In this document: in pieces, positions 12,268 to 24,132 of the stretch
Layout: each line of letters starts with the position of its first letter
Position numbering within the stretch: the first letter of the stretch is position 1
The notes under the pieces: model-generated
Seen by the model: the letters and a program-made list of their open reading frames with translations, nothing else
The model's database searches: none
What the model was told of the DNA's origin: nothing
Source of the DNA: Byssothecium circinans
Lineage: Eukaryota; Ascomycota; Dothideomycetes; Pleosporales; Massarinaceae
DNA: 64,000 bases
Direction of reading: 5' to 3'
Assembly (NCBI GenBank): GCA_010015675.1
Contig: ML977012.1
Coordinates: 325,991-389,990 of the forward strand
Translations under genes and position numbers: made by a program

Positions 12268-14263
12268 ATGGCGCTTGGATTTACGCCGCTGTTGGTTGCC
12301 GCTCTTGGGTTTGGTGGTGTGCAGGTGAATGCGAAGAACGTGAGAGAGCTCACGCCGCCTATGGGATGGAATACATACAACGGTACCTTTCGCCCTCCCA
12401 TCCTCTCCCCCCTCCCTCCATCCATCCATCCTAACACTCCCCCACAGCATACGGCTGCAACCCCTCCGAAGCCAACGTCAAGCTCAACGCCCAAGGCCTC
12501 ATCACCTACGGCCTCGACAAACTAGGTTACGACCTTGTAACCCCCGACTGCGGATGGCCATCTCCTGCAAGAGATAGCCAGGGGAGGATGCAGTGGAATC
12601 CGACGCTGTTTCCGTCCGGGGGAAAGGCGCTGGGGGATTGGTTGCATGCGAGGGGGCTGAGGTTTGGGGTTTATTCCGGGGCGGGCTACTTGCAGTGTGG
12701 GAGTTCGAATTTGCCGGCGAGTTTGGGTGAGTTGGTGCGATTTCTGGGGTTGTGAGCGGGACGGGGTGATGTGGGTTAAGGAAGGGAGAGGAGTGATATG
12801 AGGGTTTGAGTTTTATGGATGGGTTGGCTGACTAGTGAGTAGGCCATGAGGATGTTGATGCTAGGAGTTTTGCGGAGTGGGGTGGTGATGCGCTGAAGTG
12901 AGTTTCGATTTCGAGTTCCTGTTTTACTGCCTTCGTGTGCTGTATGTGTTGGGGGTCACTGACATGATTTTTCGTAGGTATGATAATTGCTACTCTACGT
13001 CTAGTACTACGATGGTGGACTCGTCATCTGCGGAGTCCAAGGCAGCTACGAGGTTTCAGAAGATGGCGCAGAGTTTGGATAAAGTGGAGAGGGATATTCA
13101 GTACTTTGTGTGTCAATGGGGGATTGGGGAGAATGTCGGTACATGGTACGTTGATCCATTTCCTTTCCCAATAAAGTGCGCTTGAAACAGAGGATGGATG
13201 AAAGAGTACTGACAGTAAGACACATAAAAGGGCGTCCCAGATCTCCAACACATGGCGCATGTCCAACGACATCTACAACGCCTGGCGCAGCATCTGGCGC
13301 ATCACCAACCAAGTCGTCCCCTACTACCGCAACACCAAACCCGGCGCATTTGCCGACATGGACATGCTAATCGTAGGCCTCAACGTGCTCTCTGCCGAAG
13401 AGGAGCGTTTCCACTTCGGCATGTGGGCCATCAACAAATCGCCTCTCATGCTCGGTTCCATCCTCGACTCCGCGCATCTTTCGCAGTCTTCCTTGGCTAT
13501 TATATCGAACAAGGAAATCATCGCCATCAACCAAGACAGCCTCGGAAAACAAGCACAGCTCATCCGGAGGTATACGGAGGAAGGATGGGATATCTGGCTC
13601 GGCGACCTCTCCGGGTCGAGAAAAGTGCTCGCGCTTGCGAATTGGAAGAATGCGGCGCAGAGTGTGAGTGTTAACTTCCAGAGCCTGGGGATCGGGAACG
13701 CGAATGTGCGAGATGTATGGGCGGCTACGGATCTTGGGACTCAGAATGCGACTCAGACTTTCAACCTCAAAGCCCACGAGCTGAAGATCTTGGTCCTCTC
13801 TTCCATCGCCTCGGCGACCCCTTTGACCTCGTCAACTTACTACGCCGCGACTTCGGGTACGCTCTCTGGCTCGGCTCAGAAAACAACTTGCGCTTCCACT
13901 GCCTGTCTCCCTACGCATCAGAAAGTCGGTAACATCAATACTGGATCTACAGTCACTCTTCACAACGTCACTGCTTCAACCGCTGGAACCAGGATCCTGG
14001 GCATCGATTTCGTCAACTACGACTACGCGTTTGAGACTGCGTGGGACTGGGGTGATAATACGAGGAACTTGACTATTGCGGTGAATGGGGGCACGGAGAA
14101 GAGATGGACGTTTCCACTGAGTGGGCAGAATTGGGAGGAGAGTGGGCGCTTGCAGGTTGAGGTTGGGGGGTTTGTGAAGGGCAATACGAATACTGTTGTG
14201 TTTAAGGGTGTAGGGAGTGGGCCTTGGGCGCCGGATTTAGTAGGGTTTGAGGTTTTGGAGTAG
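12268..14263 (+). CDS. Alpha-galactosidase, glycoside hydrolase family 27
   Basis: Five exons (12268-12382, 12448-12726, 12843-12897, 12978-13145, 13231-14263) give 549 residues. A signal peptide covers about residues 1-22 (MALGFTPLLVAALGFGGVQV), so the enzyme is probably secreted. The GH27 barrel starts at LTPPMGWNTYNAYGCN. The nucleophile Asp is D152 in LKYDNC and the acid/base Asp is D219 in WRMSNDI, both in family positions. After the barrel and a beta domain (to about residue 410), a C-terminal beta-rich module (about 420-549, ending GPWAPDLVGFEVLE) resembles CBM35-type carbohydrate-binding modules. It would release terminal alpha-1,6-galactose from galactomannan or raffinose-type sugars. 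The third exon is only 55 bases, so the gene is easily mis-modelled. It is convergent with the next gene, 160 bp away. Confidence 0.93.
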
Positions 14264-14422
14264 ATGGGGGTTATTGAGGCCAGCATGTGTTTCTTAAGTA
14301 GCTTAGTTGGTTCAATGTTGTTGATATAACGAAATGATAGCATTATTAAAACCTTCAGCACTATTTCATGTAGCATCTCCTCGTCTTATTAAAAGGATTT
14401 CCCTGAAACCATTACATTACAC

Positions 14423-15799
14423 CTACGGCGCATCCCCTACCTTCGCACGCTCCTGTACATCCTCCTCCGTAACTCTAACTTCATGACTTCCCTCAAGCTC
14501 ACTGAGCACAATCCAAGTTGGCGCCACACAAAGCACCGTAATACCAAAATTGATCCCAATGCTGACGAAGTGATTCGCATTACCCTCGCTCTGCATAGCC
14601 CAAGCCACAGTCTGACCCAACGCCTCAGTCCCCCTCAGAATCCCAGTATGATGAGACAGGTTAGACAAATCAGTAGCATACTGTCCAACCAACCAGTACA
14701 AAAACTGTTGGAACGCCTGCCCACCAAACTGCCAGAAGAAAACCAGCGCGTACGACTTCCCGAAACCGCCGGTGAACCAGTCAAAGACCGGTGGCTCAGG
14801 GGAATCGTAGAATTGCTTCTGCAGGACGGTGGCCCAGATCCAGGTCCCGACTAGGATGGCGATGATGGAAGAAAAAGCGATTTTCGCGCGGGTCTTGATA
14901 TGAACGCGTTGGTTGTCGAGTAGCGTGGCGATGATGAAGGAGCTGAAAATCCCCGCGAAGTTGGTGAAGAAGGACGAGAAAGCTCGCGACCGAACGGTGA
15001 AGTACGTGGTTAACCACGTACTCACGAATCCGTTGTAGAAGTAGCTGATGAAGAACGCAGGTAGAAGTAGCAAGATCCTTCGACTCTTGAACAAACTCCC
15101 CACGGCACCGAACTCCGCGCCCCACGAATCCGCTATCTGAGTCACTACTCTTGTCCCATCTTTCCTCCAGATCCTGTCCGCAGGGGAGAGGCAGAGAGCA
15201 ATGGGAAGTCCAAGACACATAATAACGATGAAAACGATATATGTCGCCGACGAAATCGATCCCGTAGCCTTCCTCTGTGCATTCAACCCTAAATTAATAG
15301 CCCCCCCAACAATCGGCCCCGACGCCTTAGCAGTCTGCCAAACCGCCAGATAAAAGGCACGATCCCCAGGACTGGGATACCCGATAATAATCGCCGCTTC
15401 AGCCGCCCAGAAGAAACCCGCCGAGATCCCACAAAGCGCGCTGCCGAAAAGCATAAACCACGTGTTCGCGGAGACGTTGTTGGTGTAGAGACCAGCACCG
15501 TAGAGAGGATAGCCGATGGCACCCAGAGCGAGACCGTACTTGAGTCCGATGCGGTTGTTGATTGCGCCGGCGGCCACGCAGACGACGGCGAAGAGCCCGT
15601 AGAGCAGGGCGTTGGCGGCGGATACGGCGTATGGTTCTGCTGCTCCACCGGCTCCCAGCCCGCCCAGGGCATCCCACATACCGGGCGCGGTAAAGGAGAC
15701 ACCGCAGGCGACGAGGATGTTGAAGGGGACGGAGCGGAGGAAGTTGTGTGGTTTGGTGGTTAGGGAGCCCGAGGGCTCGGAGGGGGTTGGGTTTGACAT
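14423..15799 (-). CDS. UNC93-like MFS membrane protein
   Basis: A single-exon, 458-residue protein starting at the ATG at 15799 (MSNPTPSEPSGSL). About 11-12 hydrophobic segments span residues 25-430. The region GMWDALGGLGAGG after the first helix and CGISAGFFWAAEAAIIIGYP in the fifth are typical of fungal UNC93-like proteins (Ion_channel UNC-93/DUF895, a branch of the major facilitator superfamily). Fungal members are multi-pass membrane proteins of undefined substrate. The C-terminal tail is hydrophilic and acidic. There is no neighbour relation beyond convergence with the GH27 gene. Confidence 0.88.
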   Translation of the reverse strand: MSNPTPSEPSGSLTTKPHNFLRSVPFNILVACGVSFTAPGMWDALGGLGAGGAAEPYAVSAANALLYGLFAVVCVAAGAINNRIGLKYGLALGAIGYPLYGAGLYTNNVSANTWFMLFGSALCGISAGFFWAAEAAIIIGYPSPGDRAFYLAVWQTAKASGPIVGGAINLGLNAQRKATGSISSATYIVFIVIMCLGLPIALCLSPADRIWRKDGTRVVTQIADSWGAEFGAVGSLFKSRRILLLLPAFFISYFYNGFVSTWLTTYFTVRSRAFSSFFTNFAGIFSSFIIATLLDNQRVHIKTRAKIAFSSIIAILVGTWIWATVLQKQFYDSPEPPVFDWFTGGFGKSYALVFFWQFGGQAFQQFLYWLVGQYATDLSNLSHHTGILRGTEALGQTVAWAMQSEGNANHFVSIGINFGITVLCVAPTWIVLSELEGSHEVRVTEEDVQERAKVGDAP

Positions 15800-16624
15800 G
15801 TTGCCGGTTGGTCGATAAGAAATAGATTGGACGGATGGGAGTTTGAAGAAGATTTAATGTGGAAGGGTGAAGGCCACCATTAAGCTTTCAAAGGATGCTG
15901 ATTCCACAAGAGCGGTTGAACAATCGCTTTCGAGAATTTCGTGAAGGTGTAAAATTTGAATGAAAGAATGAAACCTACCCCACAATCGCCTGGACGTCTC
16001 CATCTATATGCTGCCCACTGTTATTGACAAAGACCATTTTCTTCAGCCTAGCGTTTCCATGATAAATCTCTACACTTTAACGCAGTATGCAAACCTGTGG
16101 GGCGAGCACGTCATCGGATTTATGTCGGAAAGAAGCGAAAACTTCGAATTTTCTTTTCGATGTTGAACCCATCAAAGCTTTTCGGCTAGATGCGGCACTA
16201 ATTGCGAAGCGTTAAATTTGATCCCAGGTCGCGGCCGTTTATGAGCGTGCGTAATGATGTGCTTGGGCGTACCGAGACGAAGGCTTTGGGAGACGCCTCG
16301 ACATGCGTAATGGGCTGTATCGTGATTGTGCTGTTAATCTGAGAATTGACGTGCTTACAGCATCAGAAAGGTGATACGATCTTACACTACTAGGATAGAA
16401 GAAACGGCCAACGTTTGTCCTTGATAAAATCTGGTATTACATGAATGAGAAAATTCGAAATCTTCCTAGTGAAGCAAAATCGGGACTGTCTTCGGCTCTA
16501 AAGCGAAAAGACGACCTTGAGATGGTGTGACTATAGGCTATACGCTCACAAGATCTCACAAAGCCGCATTAAATATTGAAAGTTCCGTCGACAATGCTCT
16601 TGTGGCAGAGGTCGACACCACCAC
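15800..16624. other. Intergenic, nothing recognised
   Basis: 825 bases between the UNC93-like start and the 3' end of the C2H2 gene. Mixed composition. No ORF with protein character and no repeat was seen. Confidence 0.4.
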
Positions 16625-19600
16625 CTACATCCCCGAGCCCATCATATTTCCACCACTGCCCGCTGCAGGGTCCGAATACGCCCATATCGGATCCGGTGCT
16701 CCAACAAACCCCACGTCCCGCCGCTGGTTCTGGGTCTCGAACAATCCATAGTAACCCCCTAGATCTACATATAGAGTATCATGAAACTCATGAGTATCGT
16801 TGAACCCATGCTCTTGAATGAATCCTCCTTGTTGAGTCTGAACATATCCTGGATTGAACGAACTAGTGTGCAGCTGAAAAGGAGGTGGAGCTTGCGGAGC
16901 TTCCGGCTGTTGTTGGAGATGGACAGTCGGTCGAGTTGCCCTTGCAGAGTCATAACCAGAGTCTGGAGAGTCTGAAGCTTCTTGTTTGTGTTGGCCATGC
17001 TCGTGAGGCGGATACTGACTAGCGGGTATAGGTATGAATTCTGATGCAGTGACTGCCAATGCGTATGAATCGAAGCCTTGGAAATTAGGATCAGATGCCT
17101 GATTATGACTCCCGTGAGTGTTGTGCACCGTAGGCATACCAGCGGATGGCACCAATGCTGGAGTCAGCTCAGAAGTATCGAATGTCTGTGGCTGTGTCGT
17201 TTGGAACATGGAAACCAGCTGGGACTGGCATTCGCGAACGATATCCACAAGGCGCTCTTTGAGCTTATCTTCCAGCGGCTGTGCTTCCTTTTCAACTGCA
17301 ACTTCAAGTGTTCGACGCACTAGCCGTGGAAGCTCAAGACGCGAGAACTCTTGAAATCGAGCAACGTTTGTCGGTTCGCGGCTTTGCCCGTTGTTACATG
17401 GGTGATATTCGATATCTGTACTTGTCAGAATGATTGTCCTCTGCTGGTGAGTTAATGGGAGATACTGACAGGGTGATGGCATATCTGACTCATTATCGTC
17501 AGGAAACAGGATCCGATAAACCACTTTCCATTTGTCTTCCTCGCTCATGTACACCAGACTTCGCTTCTTACTCTTCAGCTTTCTTTCTTGGTCTTTGTCG
17601 AACCCCTCAAGAGGAAGGTGCTCTTTGACTTCGCAGCCGCGGGGATCTCTTTGGTGCTCTCGTAATGCCGGCTCGTTTGTGAATGTTGAACAGCAGCGAT
17701 GGCATTGTATAGGAAGAAGATGACGACGGTACAGATGCTCTCTAGAACTAAATCAGAAGACGCCCCAAATGAAAGGTGATGATGAACCACGCGGCTTATG
17801 ATGAATGACTCACTTCAGTCTCGCGACTGCGATAAATCCGGGATCCCTACATGAAGTGAATGTTTGGTGCCGGCCGGGATTGCGTTTGTAGTATGGACAT
17901 GCGAACCTGATCTCAGGTATTGGTTGCTTGCCGCTCGACAACTTCGGATCAGGCCTTCTACGCTTGTGTGGGTCGTCTCCGTTATCGTTTGGTGGTGGCG
18001 TACTACCACCACTCAAACTTCTCTTCCTCGAGATGAAAGAGGAGCTCGAGTACGTGGATGAACCACTCGAGCTATGATAAACCCCCCCAGGGCCGGCGCC
18101 TGAGTTGCTACTCCCGCCACCGTTGTGCGCACGCAGCATATTGTCGAAGATCTTGTGGAATTCGATCATGATTGAATCGACTAGATGCCTCTTGACGGGC
18201 GATAGCATCGGTCGTAGTTCATCGGCGTCTGACGCGCTGTCAGGCGAACCGATGTCGTCCGTCCAATCCGTCTCTTCCTCAGATGATGACTTCATCGCGT
18301 CACAATCTTCTCGAGACGACGTTAAAGAAAGGCATCGCGACGAAGCTGTGAGTTCGGCTATCTCTGGGTCTTGCAATTCCAGTTGGGTGTGCCCTTGCGG
18401 CGGTGCGATGGGCGAAGGAATAATCTCCGAAGAATCGTGATTCTGACATTGGAAAGCTTCAGGCACAACGGAAAGATCGTCGACAGTGGTCACAGCGGAG
18501 TCGTTACGTGGGCTACCTTTGGCTTCAGCCGACGATGTTTCAGCATCCCTTTGATGCGGTGAATAGGTTCTTGTAACTTGGCGCAGCACACAGCCTCGCA
18601 GATGCTCGTAAAAGCCCTGTACGTCGAAAGGCTCAGAACAAAGCGTACATGTTGCGACTGATTGATCTCCAAGTGATCTTTGAGATTGCTTCATAACGCC
18701 GGTCCTGCATAGTTCTTCTCTACGCACAGGTGTTACTTGTTCCACGCCATGTACACTGACAAGGTGCCGGAGGAAGATATCACAGCGCTGAAAGGTCCTG
18801 TCCGTGACGGTCCCAGATGTAGAGCAAAAGTTACAGACGAATGACCCTTTGAAATGCGTGAGCGTGTGTCTGACTTTGTCGTGGGTCCTTGCAAACCCTT
18901 TCATATAGTACTCGCAGGTTTTCAATGGACATTTCTCGGGACGTTCAGCCTGGTGCGTCAGGAGATGAGCGGCGAGATCCCTCATTACTCGACCGCATTC
19001 TGGAATTGGACACATGCCTTTCTCTGGCTGCTCAGTTCCGTCCCATTTACAGGACTTGGTTGATCGTGTGGACGAATTGCGGCTGCTGATTGTACTTCCA
19101 GTAGTCAAGCTCGGGCAGTCGTTGACTTTGGGATGCGCTGGAAGCTCGAATTGTCTTTTGACAAAGCTCCAGTCTAGAGTGTCCAAAGCTGGGTCTTCGT
19201 CCTCATCGAGGTCCTTCTTTTGCCCCAGCTCTGTGTCCCCATTGACATCCAGATTGCCGTATTTTTTGAACTCTTCTTGCAGGCTGTCAAGTGGGGATCT
19301 GCTTAACCGGTATTTACGCAACGAGGAGTTCTGTGAAAGTGTCGAGTTCGATAGGTGGAATCGCTTCGTTGAATCATTGAGATGATTTGGGACATCTTGA
19401 GTGCTCTTTTCGCTCCTTCTCTCGTCGATTGTTGTTGTGGTGGGGGAGGTCCCAAATGAATGTTGGTATTTGGACGTCGGTGCTGCATCACCATCAGCCA
19501 ATATTTGGATTATTGAGATTACCACGATGACGCTTACAAGCCCAAGAATCGTATGTGTCTGACACCAAACTGCTCGACTCATCGAGGTAGGGCGCTCTCA

Positions 19601-19688
19601 ACACCCACTCTCCTTTTGTGCCGTTTCTCTCGGATTGGCTCTCCGGTTGAACATACACCAGAGAGCTCTCTTCGGCGGTCTCCCGCAT
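16625..19688 (-). CDS. Large C2H2-type zinc finger protein, 960 aa
   Basis: Four exons: 19688-19538, 19482-17814, 17741-17470 and 17415-16625. Starting at 19688 (MRETAEESSLVYVQPE) and splicing a 55-bp intron (19483-19537) avoids a false start at 19582 that would create a spurious membrane helix. Residues ~190-330 carry several Cys/His pairs (CPIPECGRVMRDLAAHLLTH, then CPLKTC, FVCNFC, CTLC...H). A nuclear-type Ser/Gly and KRRR stretch follows. The second cluster, FACPYYKRNPGRHQ through RLKEHLYRRH and IQCHRCCSTF...EHQRD, is a module I know from many uncharacterised fungal proteins, and it is completed only across the intron 17742-17813. The C-terminal 300 residues are Gln/Pro-rich. Nucleic-acid binding is likely; the role is unknown. 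Confidence 0.82.
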
Positions 19689-21262
19689 CGTGAATGAAAG
19701 ATTGACGTAAATTAGCCTGTTAAGTTGTGCTCGCTATCGCACTCTTGTGAAGGAGAAGTGGGTCTTCAAAGTTGTAACTAAAGAAAAAGATGGCGGCTCC
19801 ACGTTCTGTGATACAGAAGCTCGATCTGCGGTACCATGAGTTTAAAAACCACCAGGGGCTTCCCGTAGGACGCACGAAGAAAACACGCAGTTGCGCACCA
19901 TGCACGTGTAGTGCTTGTTTAGCTCAGCCCCGACCGGTGAACTGGGCAGGGGTTGTTCGACTTGACCTGTCAGCATTCGCGGGTAGTAGGATGATTGGGT
20001 TGTTCTATACGAAAAATAGAATTCTACCCGAGAACTATCTGCTCGAAAGAACTATTGTTTCATGTTCATACCGAATTCAGCGCAGGGTCAGCTGTTGCAT
20101 TTCTGCATCCCTTCTGGCTAGTCAACGATAGGTCGGTTTGTAATATTAATTAATGCCTTCAGAGCCACAAAGGCGTGGGTAAGGGTGATTTGGGGGCTGA
20201 GCAACGGAATCTATCATGATGCCTGTATTGAGATCGGAAATGACGAAATCGTGCAGATTGTGGGATGTGGACGTGGTTGCCTAAACTCGCAGGAGGGTGT
20301 TCAACTGTAGTGTGCGGACATGACGAAGAACGGACATTTGAACATGAATGACTGAGGCCGCGGCCGACCAAATATACGAACGCATACGGGCTGCTGCTTG
20401 AGGTCCGACGGTGACAGAGTGAAAGAGTGGAGCGTCGAAGGTCGAGAGACGAAGAACGCGCTCTTGCGCCTGGATCATGCACTAGCCACACCGCCACATA
20501 TTGTGGCGTCACGCAATGCTTTGGCTTCACGCGACCTCTGTGCCGATCTGGCTGATCCGAAGGCTGTAATTCCATGGTACGTTGTCATTGTTTAGGCACT
20601 CGTCAAGATCAGGTTCTACGAAAAAAACGCACAGTTATTGAATTCGGTCTTTGATTATTGGCAATGGCTCACAGGAACTTTGGAAAGACACCTGAGAAAG
20701 ATATGCTGCTCCCGGAGCAGTTCGCGCATGGAGTACCTTTTGCAGACTTCTGTGGGATTTGGTGAGATATCGGCCTAGGCTACTTACCACATCGGTTGCA
20801 TAGAGATATACTGCCCCATGATTTGCACCTGCGCATTCCAAGGTTGCTCCCTTAAAGCGAGAAGATTGCTGGTGACAGTAACAGCAACGTCATCAACTTG
20901 AACCTTCTCGTCAGCGAGGTCAGTTCCAAATACGTACACTAGGGTTTGGCTGGAAGGACTTATACGAAGCGGGATTTGCGATCTGCTCTTTTCGCCAGGG
21001 GGTTCAAGTTCTCTTTGCTCATTCAGCACGGATGCGCTTTAGGGCGAGACACCGGCCCGGTGGCAGACAGGGACGGTCGTATTGACTGTCGTTCAGTATT
21101 TTGGACAACCGAGGGCTATCTTTGGATCACGTCGCTGTGATACAAATTCCTGTGAATAGATTCTACGCGTTGAATGCCATTCGCCTCACCGGCGACCAGA
21201 AGCAACGTCATTGACTGAAGGGTTCAATGTTTGGTGTGAAAAGAGGGAGGAGCTGGGCAACC
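19689..21262. other. Intergenic region, no secure gene
   Basis: About 1.6 kb. A frame at 19790-20131 (+) has an ATG but no recognisable content. A minus-strand stretch at 20790-21027 reads like coding sequence and ends at a strong donor (gtaagt) near 20789. If spliced to an acceptor near 20691 it closes with a short terminal exon, but no start codon could be placed. Treated as unresolved. Confidence 0.3.
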
Positions 21263-21437
21263 CTACCCCCCCGCATCGCTGCTGAGCTCGATGGCAATCT
21301 GCGAAATGTATTCAGTCGCGCTTTGGCCGGCAATGATGCTGTAAGTGTAAAAATAGATGAAGAATGATTATGTAGGAGGGTGTATAGTGGTGGTTTCGTG
21401 AAAGTTGAAACAGTACGCACGGATCTCCCGCCGCCAT
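21263..21437 (-). CDS. Possible spliced micro-ORF, 30 aa
   Basis: An ATG at 21437 opens a 17-base exon (21437-21421) ending at gtgcgt. The intron 21339-21420 ends in ttacag, and exon 2 (21338-21263) finishes the frame. The product would be MAAGDPIIAGQSATEYISQI followed by ten more residues. The splice signals are good and the residue mix looks protein-like, but 30 residues is too short to be sure. It could be the last exons of a longer gene or a 5' leader ORF. It lies divergent to the aldolase-like gene. Confidence 0.25.
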
Positions 21438-21878
21438 CTCATCCAGATGTCATCTTGCGCCAGCATGAACGAACCATCGCCTCATCAATAATGAACTCGA
21501 CAACGAACATGTCACAGACACAAGCACTCTTCTCATTGTTTGACGCTGCTTCAGCGTAGAGCCGGGCCGGTTATGCATCACGTGCTAGCGCGTCTGGCGC
21601 GGTTGAGTGGCCCGCCACCGATCCGACGACCATTCAACGTATCATCCCTCACACCAACGTGGTCATCATCCCCACACTATTCGGAGATGCCTCCTATCCT
21701 TCGATATACCCGAAGCTAGAAGCATGGCGGGGATCCTATATAAGTAGGGCGTGTGGGCGCGCATTCATCAAAAGCACGAATCGTAGATATATGTACTTAG
21801 TTGATCCCATCCCAACCCACCCACGGCAGCCCTCACACACAGTTCTCATTTCCCATCAGTCAAATCTTCCCCCACACA
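21438..21878. promoter_or_regulatory. Promoter of the aldolase-like gene with TATA box
   Basis: A TATATAAG box at 21737-21744 lies 135 bp upstream of the ATG at 21879. A pyrimidine-rich, ATG-poor leader follows. This is a well-formed core promoter on the + strand. Confidence 0.6.
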
Positions 21879-22831
21879 ATGGCGCCCTCCGCTATTCCCG
21901 TCGAGCCGGTCGCTGCCTCAAAGATCGAAACGGTAGTCCCGAAATCGAAAGACGATTCAACTAAGGAGCTTACGCCGCTCCAAGCCATCTCGCAAGGCGT
22001 CTGCCTCCCTGGCATCCCACTCTTCTCCTCCTACGACAAGCAGCGAGCATGGATCCTCTCGCACATGGCGGGCGCCTTCCGCGTCTTTGCTCGTAAGGGC
22101 TTCACCGAAGGCATGTCTGGGCATATCAGTGTGCGCGACCCTGAGAATCCGCACACATTCTGGACGAACCCGCTCGGCAGACACTTTGCGTTGCTCAAAG
22201 CATCCGACATGGTGTTGGTCGACTATGACGGCAAGGTGGTTGGTGGGAATACAAGCAGGCCGGCGAATGCGGCAGGTTTCTTGATACACTCGGCGGTCCA
22301 CAAGGCGAGACCGGACGTCCATGCTGCGTGCCACACGCATGGTAAAGCTGGCAAGGCGTGGAGTGCATTTAGCAAGAAGCTGGAAATGATCAACCAAGAT
22401 GTCACCTACTTCTATGGTGATGCACAGGCTGTGTATGAGGATTTTGGCGGTGTTGTGTTGGACGAGGCAGAAGGCAAGCGTCTGGCAGCTGCACTTGGGC
22501 CCAAAGGGAAAGGCATGATTTTGAGAAATCACGGGCTATTGGTGAGTACAAAGCGAGGCCATGAATTAAGAGCTACTACTGAAAGGATCAGACCGTCGGA
22601 GGCACCGTGGACGAAGCTGCATACCTTTACACGCTCATGGAGCGCTCCTGCGAAGTGCAGCTCATGGTCGATGCAGCCGCCGCCCTCGATAGCAATGCTA
22701 AGGTTTACGTCGATGACGAAGCCGCCGCATACACGTTCAAAATGGCCAGCGATCCTGAGAGCCTTTACTGGGAATTCCAGCCAGACTTGGAATATGAGTA
22801 TGAGATGTCAAATGGCGCTTTTGGGAACTGA
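21879..22831 (+). CDS. Class II aldolase/adducin-like protein
   Basis: Two exons (21879-22541, 22592-22831) encode 300 residues. The start is set by the ATG after a pyrimidine-rich leader; upstream in-frame codons lie close to the TATA box and are probably untranslated. The fold signature is clear: RKGFTEGMSGHISVRDPENP (active-site loop), ACHTHGKAG with the two metal-binding His, and RNHGLLTVGGTVDEA with the third. Class II aldolases are Zn-dependent and cleave or epimerise sugar phosphates such as fuculose- or ribulose-phosphate. Most fungal members of this size have unknown substrates, so only the fold is called. No targeting signal is seen, so it is probably cytosolic. The 50-bp intron falls between NHGLL and TVGG. 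Confidence 0.88.
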
Positions 22832-23215
22832 GGTTGACTCACATGGGTTTGGAAAAACTCATCTGATCTCCAAGGCATCTGTGCTTGCACTGGCAGCTGC
22901 CACCGTACGTACAAATCAATCACGAGCAGTGCGCCTGCCGCCAACCATCTCCTTCGGTATCTGTTCGTTGTGCTTTAAGGTTTTGTCTTCCTCTCCTTCA
23001 CACCATATGCGTCAGTCACTTTACCGCCCATCGCTATCATCATTCCTCAAAATAGCCGACTACCAACTTCCCCGCACGAAGGCATTTTTCAGTATGTATT
23101 GATACAATCGGTGCGACTGCTGCAGTTCTAGACGACTTGATTTGACAACCCTTTGGATGAGTTTTAGTGACTGTTGATCAATTTTAGTATTGAACATGCG
23201 TATGCCTGCCGTTGC
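22832..23215. other. Intergenic; may hold first exon of next gene
   Basis: Contains an ATG near 23009 followed by about 28 open codons and a good donor (gtatgt) near 23094, a possible first exon. I could not join it in phase to the next gene. Confidence 0.3.
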
Positions 23216-24132
23216 AGAAACATCTATCGAGACGCTGGCGAGCATCCGACTCATGGCCGTCTCCGCCGTCTCCCCCCAAATTTCGGATCAATTAAAAGCG
23301 TCGACGGTAGCGTAGACTTCGACAAACTGCCGGACAAGATCCACCCCCGCGCTTTCACTACCAGCCGTGACAACGAGTTCATATTCGAACGCACTGAGTA
23401 CCCAGACCGGATCTGCAACCGTTGTCAGTTCCTTTGCCCCACCGAGGATACCACCAAGATGCGGACATTGGAAGACTTCGAGCGCGATATCGATATTTAC
23501 CGCCGGCCCTTTGTTCGATGGGTGTTCTCCACATTACCTGGTTCTCTGAAGAGACCCTTTGATTCGGAGCGCGGATGGCACCATCACGGCATAACGTCCA
23601 CGGGAAAACTCAACCGAAACCTACCACGTATTCCTTGGCCAAAGCCACCGAGGTTCAACTTGACACCGACCAAGATTGCGCAGCTATCGATATTCACCCA
23701 CCCCTCGTTCTTCTACAACAGCATCCAGTAAGTTTACACGAGCGTGGCAGGTCGTAAATATCCATACTAACTTTGACCTTCTGTAGTATCGAAGCCGAGT
23801 TCACTTTCGTCGGTGCGAACTCGTTCAGGATGATGAGCAATTACCGTCAGCGGGCTAAAAGACCGGCCGCAAGTATACCGAACAATGCAATCAAGAGGCC
23901 GAGTAAGGGTTCATATGGATTCATGGAGACCATGGACATGGGCACCAACACCCGTCTTGCTCTTGAGGCCGATCCTGAGGTTGGGAGGAAGTTTATCAAG
24001 GACCTAACGAAAACTCTTAAAGCTCAGCAGCGTTCCAATGAGACGCATCGCGAGAAGAGTAAGTGGAAGAAGCTGAAGGGGTGGTGGCGGGGAAAGTTTG
24101 GAAAGGGCGATGATAAGGGTCCAGCAACATGA
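23216..24132 (+). CDS. Hypothetical protein, 5' end unresolved
   Basis: The clear coding part runs to 23727, then a 59-bp intron (23728-23786) and a second exon to 24132. The first in-frame ATG is about 95 codons into the open frame, so a spliced upstream exon is likely missing. The product has no signal peptide. It contains a CxxC pair (DRICNRCQFLCP), many basic residues, and the segments RPFVRWVFSTLPG and PSFFYNSIHIEAEFTFVGAN. The C-terminus is highly basic (KWKKLKGWWRGKFGKG). I do not recognise the family. Steady codon use, correct splice phase and the absence of stops support a real gene, not a remnant. Confidence 0.6.

Noticed and set aside
19790..20131. 113-codon plus-strand ORF upstream of the C2H2 gene
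   Set aside because: It has an ATG, but the composition is random-looking (Cys/Arg/Ser-rich) and it has no domain, signal or splice logic.
20159..20575. 138-codon minus-strand ORF
   Set aside because: Arg/Ser/Pro/His-rich with no structure; typical chance frame.
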